Source: an uncultured Clostridia bacterium
GTDB lineage: Bacteria; Bacillota; Clostridia; Christensenellales; Borkfalkiaceae
DNA: 12,513 nt
Assembly: GCA_959605945.1 (NCBI GenBank)
Contig: CAUHGY010000053.1
Location: 1 to 12,513, forward strand
Direction: 5' to 3'
In this document: positions 6,029-12,481 of the stretch, piece after piece
Position numbering within the stretch: position 1 is the stretch's first letter
Layout: every line of letters begins with the position of its first letter
The notes under the pieces: model-generated
Told to the model about the DNA's origin: nothing
Databases searched by the model: none
The model's input: only the letters and a program-made list of their open reading frames with translations
Program-made: the position numbers and the translations under genes

Positions 6029-8041
6029 ATGGAACTTACTAAAATTAAAGGCGTAAACGAAAAGCGCAGGCTGGAATTTGAAAAGTTAGGCATTACCGAC
6101 ACGAAGGATCTGATCGGGTTTTTTCCGCGTGCGTATCTCGATCTTCGCAGCGTTCAGCCTTTAAAGTATGCATATCATAATGATTTTGTGCTGACTGCCG
6201 CGCGCGTTGTAAGTATTCCTGCGGGATATTTTACGGCAAGGCGCGGGTTCGTCAAGGCCGTGTGCGAGCAGGAAGGGCTGATATTTACGGCGATCTGGTT
6301 TAACCAGCCGTATGTTCTTAATAAACTTAAAGCCGGCGAGGAATATCTTTTTTACGGAAGGGTGCAGATACGGGTCGGCGAAATAAGCGTTGTTAACCCT
6401 ACGTTTGAACCGTGCGAGAAAATTTACAGACTCAAAGGCATTGTCCCGCAGTATCAGCTTAAGGGCGCGCTGTCTCAGAAATTAGTTCGCGACAGCGTCA
6501 GACTTGCCGTGGATATCGAGCGCCCCAAAAGTGTTATTCCTTTTGATTTACAGGAAAAATACGGCCTTTCAGATCTTTATTGGTCTTACAGGGAAGTTCA
6601 TAACCCGTCTGATTTCGAAACGCAGCAGAGAGCGGCGAACCGCATTGCGACCGAAGAGTATTTTGCGCTTATTTCGGCGTTCAAATTTATTAAGGGCGAC
6701 AGAAATCAGGTGCGAATAAATCGATACGGCTGTTCGGGCAAAGAATTGGTTGAGTTTATAGCGACGCGTTTTCCTTTTGAATTTACAGAGGGGCAGAAAA
6801 AAGCCGTCAATGAAATTTTTGCCGACATGACGGGAGAGTCGGTCATGAACAGACTGATGCAGGGCGATGTCGGCAGCGGTAAAACGGCGGTAAGCATGTG
6901 CGCCATATTCGTCGCCGTAAAAAGCGGTTTTCAAGCAGTGATGCTTGCGCCTACGGAAGTGCTCGCACGGCAGAATTATCAGGCGGTAAGGAAAGCTTTT
7001 CCCGACTATAACGCGGATATTCTCACGGGGTCGCAGTCAGCAAAAGAAAAAAGGGACATAAAAGACGCTCTTAAAGCGGGGCACATCAACATACTCGTGG
7101 GAACTCACGCCGTATTGGAAAGCGACGTAGAGTTTAAAAAACTTGCGCTTTGCGTATGCGACGAACAACAGCGTTTCGGCGTGGCTCAGCGGTCAGGGTT
7201 GCTTTCGAAAGGCGTGGCGCCGGACGTTCTCGTGATGAGCGCCACTCCCATTCCGAGAACGCTTTCGCTTATATTCTACGGCGATCTCGATATAACCACC
7301 ATAACGGATAAACCTAAAATGCGCGTACCGGTACAGACCAATATCGTGCCGGGAGAAAAATATTCGGATATGCTGAAATTCATATCCGGAGAGATAGCGG
7401 AAGGCAGGCGCGCTTACTTTGTGTGTCCCAAGATTGACGGTGACGAAGAAGGCACCGTGATGAGCGTGACCGAACTTTACGGCGAGCTTAAAGAACGGCT
7501 GCCCGGCATTTCCGTAGGGCTTTTGCACGGCAAAATGAAGGATAAAGAAAAGAACGCCGTCATGCAGGATTTTAAAGACGGAAGAGTGCAGCTTCTTGTT
7601 TCAACAACGGTCATAGAAGTGGGCGTCGACGTGCCGGAAGCTTCGGTTATGGTAATATATAATGCAGAGCGGTTCGGATTGTCGCAGCTTCACCAGCTGC
7701 GCGGCAGGGTGGGGCGTTCAGATGTAAAAAGCTATTGTTTTCTGATGACGACGGCAACGTTCGGCGTCGCCATAGACAGGCTGAAAGTGATTAAAGACAA
7801 TTCCGACGGCTTTAAAATTTCCGAATACGATTATAAGCTGCGCGGCAGCGGCGATTTTATGGGCGACAGGCAGAGCGGCAAATTTATGAGCGAACTCGGA
7901 TTTCTCAACTACGGCGTGGAAGCGATTTTTCTCGCCAAAAGAATCAGCGACGAACTGTTTTCTTCGGGGCGTGACCTTTCTGCGATAAGAGACGTTGCCA
8001 TCGCCAAATACAACAAATTGAAAGATATAACCATGAATTGA
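6029..8041 (+). CDS. recG: ATP-dependent DNA helicase RecG
   Basis: This SF2 helicase remodels stalled replication forks and branched DNA. An N-terminal helical start (ELTKIKGVNEKRRLEFEKLGI) leads into the wedge/OB domain (about 45-140). The two RecA-like domains follow: Walker A GDVGSGKT (279-286), APTEVLARQ (307-315), DEQQ box (378-381), SATPIPR (404-410), TTVIEVGVDVPEA (526-538) and QLHQLRGRVGR (553-563). The LRGSGDFMGDRQSG near the C terminus is the translocation motif. ATG 6029 is chosen because GGGCGGA lies at 6014-6020, 8 nt before it, and because the family starts here; an in-frame TTG at 5999 has no ribosome binding site. That gives 670 residues, normal length. The DExH box reads DEQQ where RecG usually has DEQH. 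No clear terminator follows. Confidence 0.95.
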   Translation: MELTKIKGVNEKRRLEFEKLGITDTKDLIGFFPRAYLDLRSVQPLKYAYHNDFVLTAARVVSIPAGYFTARRGFVKAVCEQEGLIFTAIWFNQPYVLNKLKAGEEYLFYGRVQIRVGEISVVNPTFEPCEKIYRLKGIVPQYQLKGALSQKLVRDSVRLAVDIERPKSVIPFDLQEKYGLSDLYWSYREVHNPSDFETQQRAANRIATEEYFALISAFKFIKGDRNQVRINRYGCSGKELVEFIATRFPFEFTEGQKKAVNEIFADMTGESVMNRLMQGDVGSGKTAVSMCAIFVAVKSGFQAVMLAPTEVLARQNYQAVRKAFPDYNADILTGSQSAKEKRDIKDALKAGHINILVGTHAVLESDVEFKKLALCVCDEQQRFGVAQRSGLLSKGVAPDVLVMSATPIPRTLSLIFYGDLDITTITDKPKMRVPVQTNIVPGEKYSDMLKFISGEIAEGRRAYFVCPKIDGDEEGTVMSVTELYGELKERLPGISVGLLHGKMKDKEKNAVMQDFKDGRVQLLVSTTVIEVGVDVPEASVMVIYNAERFGLSQLHQLRGRVGRSDVKSYCFLMTTATFGVAIDRLKVIKDNSDGFKISEYDYKLRGSGDFMGDRQSGKFMSELGFLNYGVEAIFLAKRISDELFSSGRDLSAIRDVAIAKYNKLKDITMN

Positions 8042-8189
8042 CGGGCGGAACGGTTTTCCGTGAATTTGCAGGCGCTTTTTACGGCTTTCGGAAAACTGCA
8101 GCGTATTGTTCGCTATAAAACCGAAAAGCTCGTCTTAAAACCGATTTGCGGTTACGCGCAGAGTGTTTTTTCGCACTGAAGGAGAGTAA

Positions 8190-8720
8190 ATGAAAAATGC
8201 CGTTTTACAGACGGAACGAACATATTTAAGGGAATTGACCGCCGAAGACTTCGGCGCGCTTTCGCTTATTTTGAAAGACCCCCAAGTGATGTATGCTTAC
8301 GAAGGCGCTTTTGACGACGGTGAAGTAAAAGATTGGCTGGACCGTCAGATAGCCCGATATAAAAAATACGGTTTCGGGGCGTGGGCGGTCGTTTTGAAGG
8401 ATAGCGACGAACTTATCGGTCAGTGCGGGCTGACAATGCAGCCCTGGAAAGAAAGCGAACTTCTGGAAATAGGATATATTTTTCGCCGCGCCTTTTGGCA
8501 TAAAGGCTATGCTACGGAGACGGCGCTCGCCTGCAAAAAATATGCTTTTGAAAAGTTGGGGGCGGAGAAAGTGTGTTCGATCATCCGCGATACAAATATT
8601 CCGTCACGGAAAGTTGCCGAAAGGCTGGGCATGAGCGCGCAGGGAGTATGGACCAAACATTACCGCGGCGTCGATATGCCGCATATACTTTATTCGGTTA
8701 ACAGAGAAAACCGGCAGTAA
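8190..8720 (+). CDS. GNAT family N-acetyltransferase (RimJ/RimL-like)
   Basis: This 176-residue acetyl-CoA-dependent acyltransferase is of the Acetyltransf_3 type, the group that includes RimJ/RimL and spermidine or small-molecule acetylases. The family's opening TERTYLRELTAEDF is at 8-21. The beta-strand pair GAWAVVLKDSDELIGQCGL is at 63-81. The acetyl-CoA pyrophosphate loop HKGYAT is at 104-109, and N136, S139 and the terminal LGM (146-148) close the fold. The substrate cannot be predicted. The start has a strong AAGGAG at 8179-8184, 5 nt before ATG. It lies 148 nt after recG with no obvious terminator between, so it may be read through or have its own weak promoter (TATAAA at 8114-8119, no good -35). 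Confidence 0.9.
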   Translation: MKNAVLQTERTYLRELTAEDFGALSLILKDPQVMYAYEGAFDDGEVKDWLDRQIARYKKYGFGAWAVVLKDSDELIGQCGLTMQPWKESELLEIGYIFRRAFWHKGYATETALACKKYAFEKLGAEKVCSIIRDTNIPSRKVAERLGMSAQGVWTKHYRGVDMPHILYSVNRENRQ

Positions 8721-8875
8721 AGCAAAATTATCGGAAAATCATTAAAAAGATATTTATATAAATAAGACGGCGTGTTGCCGCGTGCGGTGTTAAATAAAGA
8801 TTTTTGTGTAAAAATTATTTAGAAACGGTCGGAAGGAATAAAAATATTTTAAAGCGGCCCGAAAAGCGAAACAGC

Positions 8876-8900
8876 CCGCACGAATGCGGTTAATAATTTT
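8876..8900 (+). terminator. Weak hairpin plus T-rich tail, candidate GNAT terminator
   Basis: A 5-bp stem CCGCA/TGCGG (8876-8880, 8885-8889) with a CGAA loop is followed by TTAATAATTTT. The stem is short and the gene end is 155 nt upstream, so the call is tentative. Confidence 0.3.
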
Positions 8901-8911
8901 CAGATATAAAC

Positions 8912-8936
8912 AAGACCGGATTGCTTATCCGGTCTT
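8912..8936. terminator. Perfect 10-bp hairpin between convergent GNAT and regulator genes
   Basis: AAGACCGGAT (8912-8921) and ATCCGGTCTT (8927-8936) form an uninterrupted 10-bp stem with a 5-nt loop. It lies about 65 nt beyond the stop of the - strand regulator gene. Read on the - strand it is followed by GTTTATAT, only a moderate T-run; on the + strand by AAAATATG. It most likely ends the regulator transcript and may block opposing transcription. Confidence 0.55.
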
Positions 8937-9000
8937 AAAATATGTTCAATTTAAAAAATCGGCAGAAGATTTAATTTAACGCAGCGGCTTCATTGCGGTT

Positions 9001-9597
9001 TCATTTGACTTTTTTATAAGTAAACCAAAGTATGGTCAGGACCTGCAGCGGCACGCCTATGATAAAAATCGTCCACAATCGTTTCGGGGGCGAAGGCAGC
9101 ACGCTGACGAGTGTAATATAAAGCGCGGCTATGGCCGACCACACCAGAAGAGAAGTTACTATAGCGTTGCCGAGTGTTTTTCCCCATACCGAAGTAAAAA
9201 CAAGAATTACTATCATAGTTACGGGTATTGCATAAACAAACGCAATCCAGCTTTTCGTGATGCTCGGAAAGATCAGAGAAGCAAAGCTGAAAAAGCATGT
9301 TGCCACCAGCCAGACCAATCCTACCGAACACATAACTATAATCAGCCGCTTTTTGTTTATGTTGCGGGCGGGTTTCTGTTTTTCCGCTTTGGGCTCGGAG
9401 ATAAGAGCATCGATTGTCACACCGTAAAAATCGGCAATCTGTTTAAGAACGGCAAGGTCGGGCGCGGATTCGCCGCGTTCCCATTTGGAAACCGCTTTAT
9501 CGGTATAATTTAATTTTTCGGCAAGCTCTGCCTGAGTGATGTTCAGCGATTTGCGAAGATTTATCAGGTTTTGAGCGAGATTGTCTTTTATATCCAT
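9001..9597 (-). CDS. Membrane-anchored XRE-family helix-turn-helix transcriptional regulator
   Basis: This 198-residue protein has a cytosolic N-terminal HTH_3/Cro-C1 domain (about 5-66, with ITQAELAEKLN as helices 2-3 and KAVSKWERGESAPDLAVL as the recognition region). A charged linker (67-84, ending NKKR) follows, then four hydrophobic segments (about 85-108, 117-137, 142-166, 174-193) predicted to cross the membrane. The tail is lysine-rich (YKKVK). This HTH-plus-membrane architecture occurs in Firmicutes, where signals are mostly unknown. No ribosome binding site precedes ATG 9597; a sigma-A promoter ends 7 nt before it, so the mRNA is probably leaderless. The gene is divergent from degV across a 25-bp palindrome, making degV a likely target. 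A hairpin at 8912-8936 follows the stop. Confidence 0.9.
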   Translation of the reverse strand: MDIKDNLAQNLINLRKSLNITQAELAEKLNYTDKAVSKWERGESAPDLAVLKQIADFYGVTIDALISEPKAEKQKPARNINKKRLIIVMCSVGLVWLVATCFFSFASLIFPSITKSWIAFVYAIPVTMIVILVFTSVWGKTLGNAIVTSLLVWSAIAALYITLVSVLPSPPKRLWTIFIIGVPLQVLTILWFTYKKVK

Positions 9598-9604
9598 ATT
9601 TTTT

Positions 9605-9633
9605 ATTTTATCATATTTTCAGCATAAAATCAA
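9605..9633 (-). promoter_or_regulatory. Sigma-A promoter of the XRE regulator, giving a leaderless mRNA
   Basis: On the - strand TTGATT (9633-9628) and TAAAAT (9610-9605) are separated by exactly 17 nt. Standard spacing puts the transcript start at about 9598, one base before the A of ATG 9597. The gap between the -10 and ATG is only A and T, with no Shine-Dalgarno sequence. Confidence 0.65.
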
Positions 9634-9669
9634 CGGATTTTTCTTGTTTTCCGTTCAATTCTACTTTTA

Positions 9670-9694
9670 GTAGAGATAAAAATTTTGTCTCTAC
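9670..9694. promoter_or_regulatory. 25-bp palindrome in the XRE-degV divergent region, probable operator
   Basis: The arms GTAGAGA (9670-9676) and TCTCTAC (9688-9694) are perfect inverted repeats. The 11-nt centre (9677-9687) continues the dyad, with one T/G mismatch and otherwise A opposite T, around position 9682. It lies 36 bp upstream of the regulator's -35 and overlaps the best -35 candidate for degV (TTGTCT, 9685-9690). Placement and symmetry suit a binding site for a dimeric HTH protein, most simply the adjacent XRE regulator. Confidence 0.55.
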
Positions 9695-9715
9695 ATTGTT
9701 AAAAGCAAGTATAGA
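9685..9715 (+). promoter_or_regulatory. Candidate degV promoter
   Basis: TTGTCT (9685-9690) and TATAGA (9710-9715) are 19 nt apart, longer than the optimum, and each matches consensus at four of six positions. A weak promoter of this sort, with its -35 inside the palindrome, would fit a regulated gene, but other AT-rich hexamers nearby cannot be excluded. Confidence 0.3.
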
Positions 9716-9813
9716 ATCAATTAAATAAACAGTAGGTTGTTTTTTTGACGTCTTTTAATTATACTTTATCCGTAAAGCATTCTCGATTTAATGAGTTAAA
9801 GGAGGACCTGACC

Positions 9814-10662
9814 GTGAAAATTGCTATCTCCGCCGAGTCGACGATAGACCTTACGAAAGAACTTATCGAGCAATATGATATAAAGATAGTACCGTTTCAG
9901 ATTTTTCTGGGCGAACGAAACGATTACGACGGCGTTATAACCTGTGACGAAATCATAGATTACGTCAATAAAACCAAAATTCTGCCGAAAACGGGTGCCG
10001 TCAACCGCTCGCAGTATGACGAACATTTTTCGGAGCTTTTGAAAGAATACGATGCGGTTATTCATTTTTCTCTTTCTTCTGGACTTTCAAGCGCATGCGA
10101 AAACGCCAAAGCGTCTGCTGAAAATTTAAAAAACGTATACGTTGTGGATACGCTTTCGCTTTCCACGGGTATAGCGCTTCTTGCCGTTTATGCGTCTAAG
10201 CTCATAAAACAGGGACTTTGCGCAGAAGAAATTTACAGGAAAGTTTCGGCGCGCATACCGCACCTGCAAGTCAGTTTTGAGCTGAAACGACTTGATTATC
10301 TGTATAAAGGGGGAAGATGCAGCGGACTTGCATATTTCGGAGCGAATCTTTTGAAAATACGTCCGCAGATTATAGTCAAAGACGGTAAGATGATTCCCGG
10401 CAAAAAATACAGGGGTTCGTTTGAACACGTTGTAAGGTCATATTGCCGCGACACGCTCGAACAGTTTGACAATCCCGACCTTTCAGAGGGATTCGTGACT
10501 TACACGACGGCTTCGCCCGAAATAATCGAAATTGCCGTTCAGAGCCTCAAAGAAAGGGGGTTTAAGAACATCCACGTGACGCGTGCTGGCGGCACAATTA
10601 CCAGCCATTGCGGGGAAAACTGTCTCGGAATTCTCTATATAAACGACGGAGGAGAAAATTGA
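9814..10662 (+). CDS. DegV family fatty-acid-binding protein (FakB-like)
   Basis: This 282-residue two-domain DegV protein is predicted to bind a fatty acid in a buried tunnel and present its carboxylate to FakA for phosphorylation. The N-terminal IAISAESTIDL and the lid region are typical. The carboxylate-contact residues of FakB proteins are represented by T60 (PKTGAVN), the serines of SSGLSSA (88-94) and H265 (ITSHCG). The signature LDYLYKGGRCSG is at 160-171. The start is GTG 9814 because AAAGGAGG lies at 9798-9805, 8 nt before it, and the family begins with this residue; an in-frame upstream TTG at 9745 has no ribosome binding site. It is divergent from the membrane XRE regulator and ends before a strong terminator. 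FakA is encoded at 3922-5550. The acyl-chain preference is not predictable here. Confidence 0.92.
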   Translation: MKIAISAESTIDLTKELIEQYDIKIVPFQIFLGERNDYDGVITCDEIIDYVNKTKILPKTGAVNRSQYDEHFSELLKEYDAVIHFSLSSGLSSACENAKASAENLKNVYVVDTLSLSTGIALLAVYASKLIKQGLCAEEIYRKVSARIPHLQVSFELKRLDYLYKGGRCSGLAYFGANLLKIRPQIIVKDGKMIPGKKYRGSFEHVVRSYCRDTLEQFDNPDLSEGFVTYTTASPEIIEIAVQSLKERGFKNIHVTRAGGTITSHCGENCLGILYINDGGEN

Positions 10663-10731
10663 TTTTTTAAATTTTCACCGAGGAAAACCGATTCGGTAAT
10701 TTAACGGCGCCATCGGCAGCCGAAATTTTGC

Positions 10732-10771
10732 AAAAAGCCGGCACGGGATTTACGGCCCGCGCCGGCTTTTT
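10732..10771 (+). terminator. Strong intrinsic terminator after degV, symmetric
   Basis: An 11-bp perfect stem (AAAAAGCCGGC at 10732-10742, GCCGGCTTTTT at 10761-10771) is extended inward by CGGG/CCCG after one A/C mismatch. The T-run at 10767-10771 ends + strand transcription from degV. The symmetric A-run would also serve the - strand. Confidence 0.85.
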
Positions 10772-10802
10772 GCCGAATAACAGGCAGATTTTGAAAATGC
10801 AG

Positions 10803-10838
10803 AAAAAAGGCAGAATAAATGTTTTATATAAATCTGCC
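10803..10838 (-). terminator. Candidate terminator of the amidase-domain gene
   Basis: On the - strand GGCAGA (10838-10833) pairs with TCTGCC (10814-10809), followed at once by TTTTTT (10808-10803). The 18-nt interval contains an inner ATAAA/TTTAT stem with an ACA loop. It lies about 80 nt beyond the stop at 10919. Confidence 0.5.
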
Positions 10839-10918
10839 GGCGCGTAAAAACGGTAAAAGACGGCGGAGCGGATAATATAACGAACATTTCTCTGTTTCAG
10901 AGCGGTTTAGGTAACAAA

Positions 10919-11398
10919 TTATACTCTTGCCCCGATGATATGTATTACACGCGCTCTTGCAAAGATATAGTTATTCAGCGGCTTGTCTTTTGCGTTGAAG
11001 CTGTGCGCGCATACTTTTATGCCGTCCGACAGGTCGGTTATGATGAGCGAGTGGTAAAAACTGCCGTCGTTTCTTCCCAGCTGAATTATGTCGCCGAGCT
11101 GAGCGCGGGAAAAGTCGGTCAGCGCGCCGAAAGGACCGTAACCGCCGTTTTTTGTTAAAAAAGCATATAAATATTCAACGCTCGTCCAGGCGGGGGCGCG
11201 TGAGTCCGGACTGTCGTAATACCACCCCGTGACGGGGGTACGGTTCATTTTTTTACAGGCCGCAAAAAGACATTGGGAAATAAAATTTGTGCAGTCGCCG
11301 CCGATTCCGTCGAAATTATAATAAGCGGGATTGCGCCCGTAAGCCCATTTCCGCGCATATTCTGCCGCGGCGGCGCGGGCATAATCGATTATAATCAT
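10919..11398 (-). CDS. Putative amidase-domain (papain-like cysteine) protein
   Basis: This 159-residue protein matches the 'putative amidase domain' (Amidase_6) pattern. It opens with a YARAAAAEYARKWAYGRNPAYYNF helix and loop, then the catalytic-cysteine motif GGDCTNFISQC with C36, then WYY (59-61) and PAWTSVEYL (69-77). AQLGDIIQL (99-107) precedes the presumed catalytic histidine H116 (FYHSLIIT), with another His at 132 (AHS). The domain is linked to peptidoglycan or peptide amide hydrolysis, but no activity is established for this type. No signal peptide or membrane segment is visible, so either a cytosolic role or non-classical export is implied. ATG 11398 is the first ATG and matches the domain start; an in-frame TTG lies at 11455. 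There is no ribosome binding site before 11398. Confidence 0.8.
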   Translation of the reverse strand: MIIIDYARAAAAEYARKWAYGRNPAYYNFDGIGGDCTNFISQCLFAACKKMNRTPVTGWYYDSPDSRAPAWTSVEYLYAFLTKNGGYGPFGALTDFSRAQLGDIIQLGRNDGSFYHSLIITDLSDGIKVCAHSFNAKDKPLNNYIFARARVIHIIGARV

Positions 11399-11401
11399 TA
11401 T

Positions 11402-11430
11402 ATTATAATATGAACATAAGCTTATTGTAA
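11402..11430 (-). promoter_or_regulatory. Perfect -10 hexamer just before the amidase-domain ATG
   Basis: On the - strand TATAAT (11407-11402) ends only 3 nt before ATG 11398. A weak TTACAA (11430-11425) lies 17 nt upstream. Used normally, it would start transcription inside the first codons, so it may be a chance match in AT-rich DNA. Further upstream, a TAAAAT preceded 18 nt earlier by TTGTTA is another weak candidate. Confidence 0.3.
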
Positions 11431-11543
11431 TTGACGATTTTATGCTAAAATTCAATATTTTAACAATTATTCATATTTTTATGCAATATATTTTGAAAAA
11501 ACGAATATTTTTATAAAAAATTTTTTTATTTATGCAAAAATGT

Positions 11544-11572
11544 TTGACATAACCGAAGTCAATGGCTATAAT
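11544..11572 (+). promoter_or_regulatory. Perfect-consensus sigma-A promoter of the solute-binding lipoprotein gene
   Basis: TTGACA (11544-11549) and TATAAT (11567-11572) are both exact consensus and are separated by exactly 17 nt, predicting a very strong promoter with a start near 11579. The leader is about 44 nt and contains a small TTGCC/GGCAA hairpin (11594-11607) whose last bases overlap the A-run just before the ribosome binding site AAAAGGAG (11606-11613). Confidence 0.88.
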
Positions 11573-11622
11573 GTGTTTTAAATCAAAAGAACATTGCCGT
11601 AGGGCAAAAGGAGAATATAGTT

Positions 11623-12432
11623 ATGAAAAAGATTATCACGTTTATAATGGCGCTTATGATGGCGTTCGGTGTGGTGGGCATGACCGCTTGCGGAGACGAT
11701 AATGTACTTATCGTTTATACCGAAGCCGGTTTCGCGCCTTGGGAATTTACCGAAGAAGGTTCCACCAAAGTTATCGGTGTCGATATGGAAATCGCCCAGT
11801 ATATAGCGGATAAATACGGATATACATTGAATGTCATAAACGGATCTTTCGACACAATCGTCGCCGGAATAAATGAAGACAATGCTCTCGGAATAGCCGG
11901 TATTTCTTATGACGAAGATCGCGCCAAGGCGGTAGAGTTTTCGGATTTCTATTGGGGCGGGGCCTATCAGGCGGTAGTTTATCTCAAAAATTCCAATCCT
12001 GTTCTTACCTCCGACAATAAATTCGCAACCTCTAATTTCAACGGAAAGAAACTCGTATATCAGACGGGCACGACAAGCCAGATTACGGTTACGGAGAACA
12101 AAGATGCCTGGGGAATAAGTTCAACGAACAATTTCCCGCAAGTTTTGGCGGCTCTGGAAGATATGAAAACATCTGCTGATACGTATCTCATAGTTGATTC
12201 GCAGGTTGCCGCACAGCTTGTTGCCAATGATGCAGACGAGTCGATCGCTTATGCGGCCATAGAAGGCGTTGAAGCCGAACAGTACGGTATCGTCGCCAAA
12301 AAAGGAAATACTGAACTTATCGAAAAAGTCAACGCCGCGCTCGCCGAACTGTTGGTTAAGGGGGAGGACGGAACAAACCAGATTGAAAAATGGTTTGTGC
12401 AGTACAGCGCAGCGGATACGGACGCGGAATAA
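11623..12432 (+). CDS. Amino acid ABC transporter substrate-binding lipoprotein (SBP_bac_3 family)
   Basis: This 269-residue extracytoplasmic solute receptor is probably for a polar amino acid or similar ligand. The signal peptide is 1-22 (KK, then a hydrophobic core) with lipobox MTAC and lipidation Cys at C23, so the mature protein is membrane-tethered. The first lobe has the family pattern APWEF (38-42), GVDMEIAQYIADKYG (52-66) and DEDRAKAVEFSDFYW (97-111), where R100 is the usual ligand-carboxylate contact. The second lobe has YQTGTTSQ (146-153) and VDSQVAAQLV (191-200), where D192 is the usual amine contact. The segment between residues 82 and 95 is atypical: the common GxxD repeat unit reads NALGIAG. 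AAAAGGAG lies 9 nt before ATG. No permease or ATPase gene is in the window. Confidence 0.93.
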   Translation: MKKIITFIMALMMAFGVVGMTACGDDNVLIVYTEAGFAPWEFTEEGSTKVIGVDMEIAQYIADKYGYTLNVINGSFDTIVAGINEDNALGIAGISYDEDRAKAVEFSDFYWGGAYQAVVYLKNSNPVLTSDNKFATSNFNGKKLVYQTGTTSQITVTENKDAWGISSTNNFPQVLAALEDMKTSADTYLIVDSQVAAQLVANDADESIAYAAIEGVEAEQYGIVAKKGNTELIEKVNAALAELLVKGEDGTNQIEKWFVQYSAADTDAE

Positions 12433-12450
12433 TTTTATTGTAAATTAAAA

Positions 12451-12481
12451 CAACAGAGCCGAAAGGACTTCGGCTCTGTTG
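12451..12481. terminator. 13-bp perfect hairpin after the lipoprotein gene
   Basis: CAACAGAGCCGAA (12451-12463) and TTCGGCTCTGTTG (12469-12481) pair without mismatch around a 5-nt loop, 18 nt past the stop. On the + strand no T-run follows (TGGTATAAG). On the - strand TTTTAATTTAC follows, so it is a better terminator for a - strand gene beyond the window, or acts in both directions. Confidence 0.65.

Noticed and set aside
8053..8095. GTTTTCCG ... CGGAAAAC inverted repeat after recG
   Set aside because: The 8-bp arms are 27 nt apart with no T-run, so a terminator is not supported; it may be coincidental.
9745..9813. N-terminal extension of DegV from an upstream TTG
   Set aside because: The extra 23 residues are not family-like, have no ribosome binding site, and a strong AAAGGAGG lies correctly before GTG 9814.
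10890..10902. CTCTG-TTT-CAGAG hairpin beyond the amidase-domain gene
   Set aside because: Only 5 bp, and no T-run on either strand; the hairpin at 10803-10838 is the better terminator.
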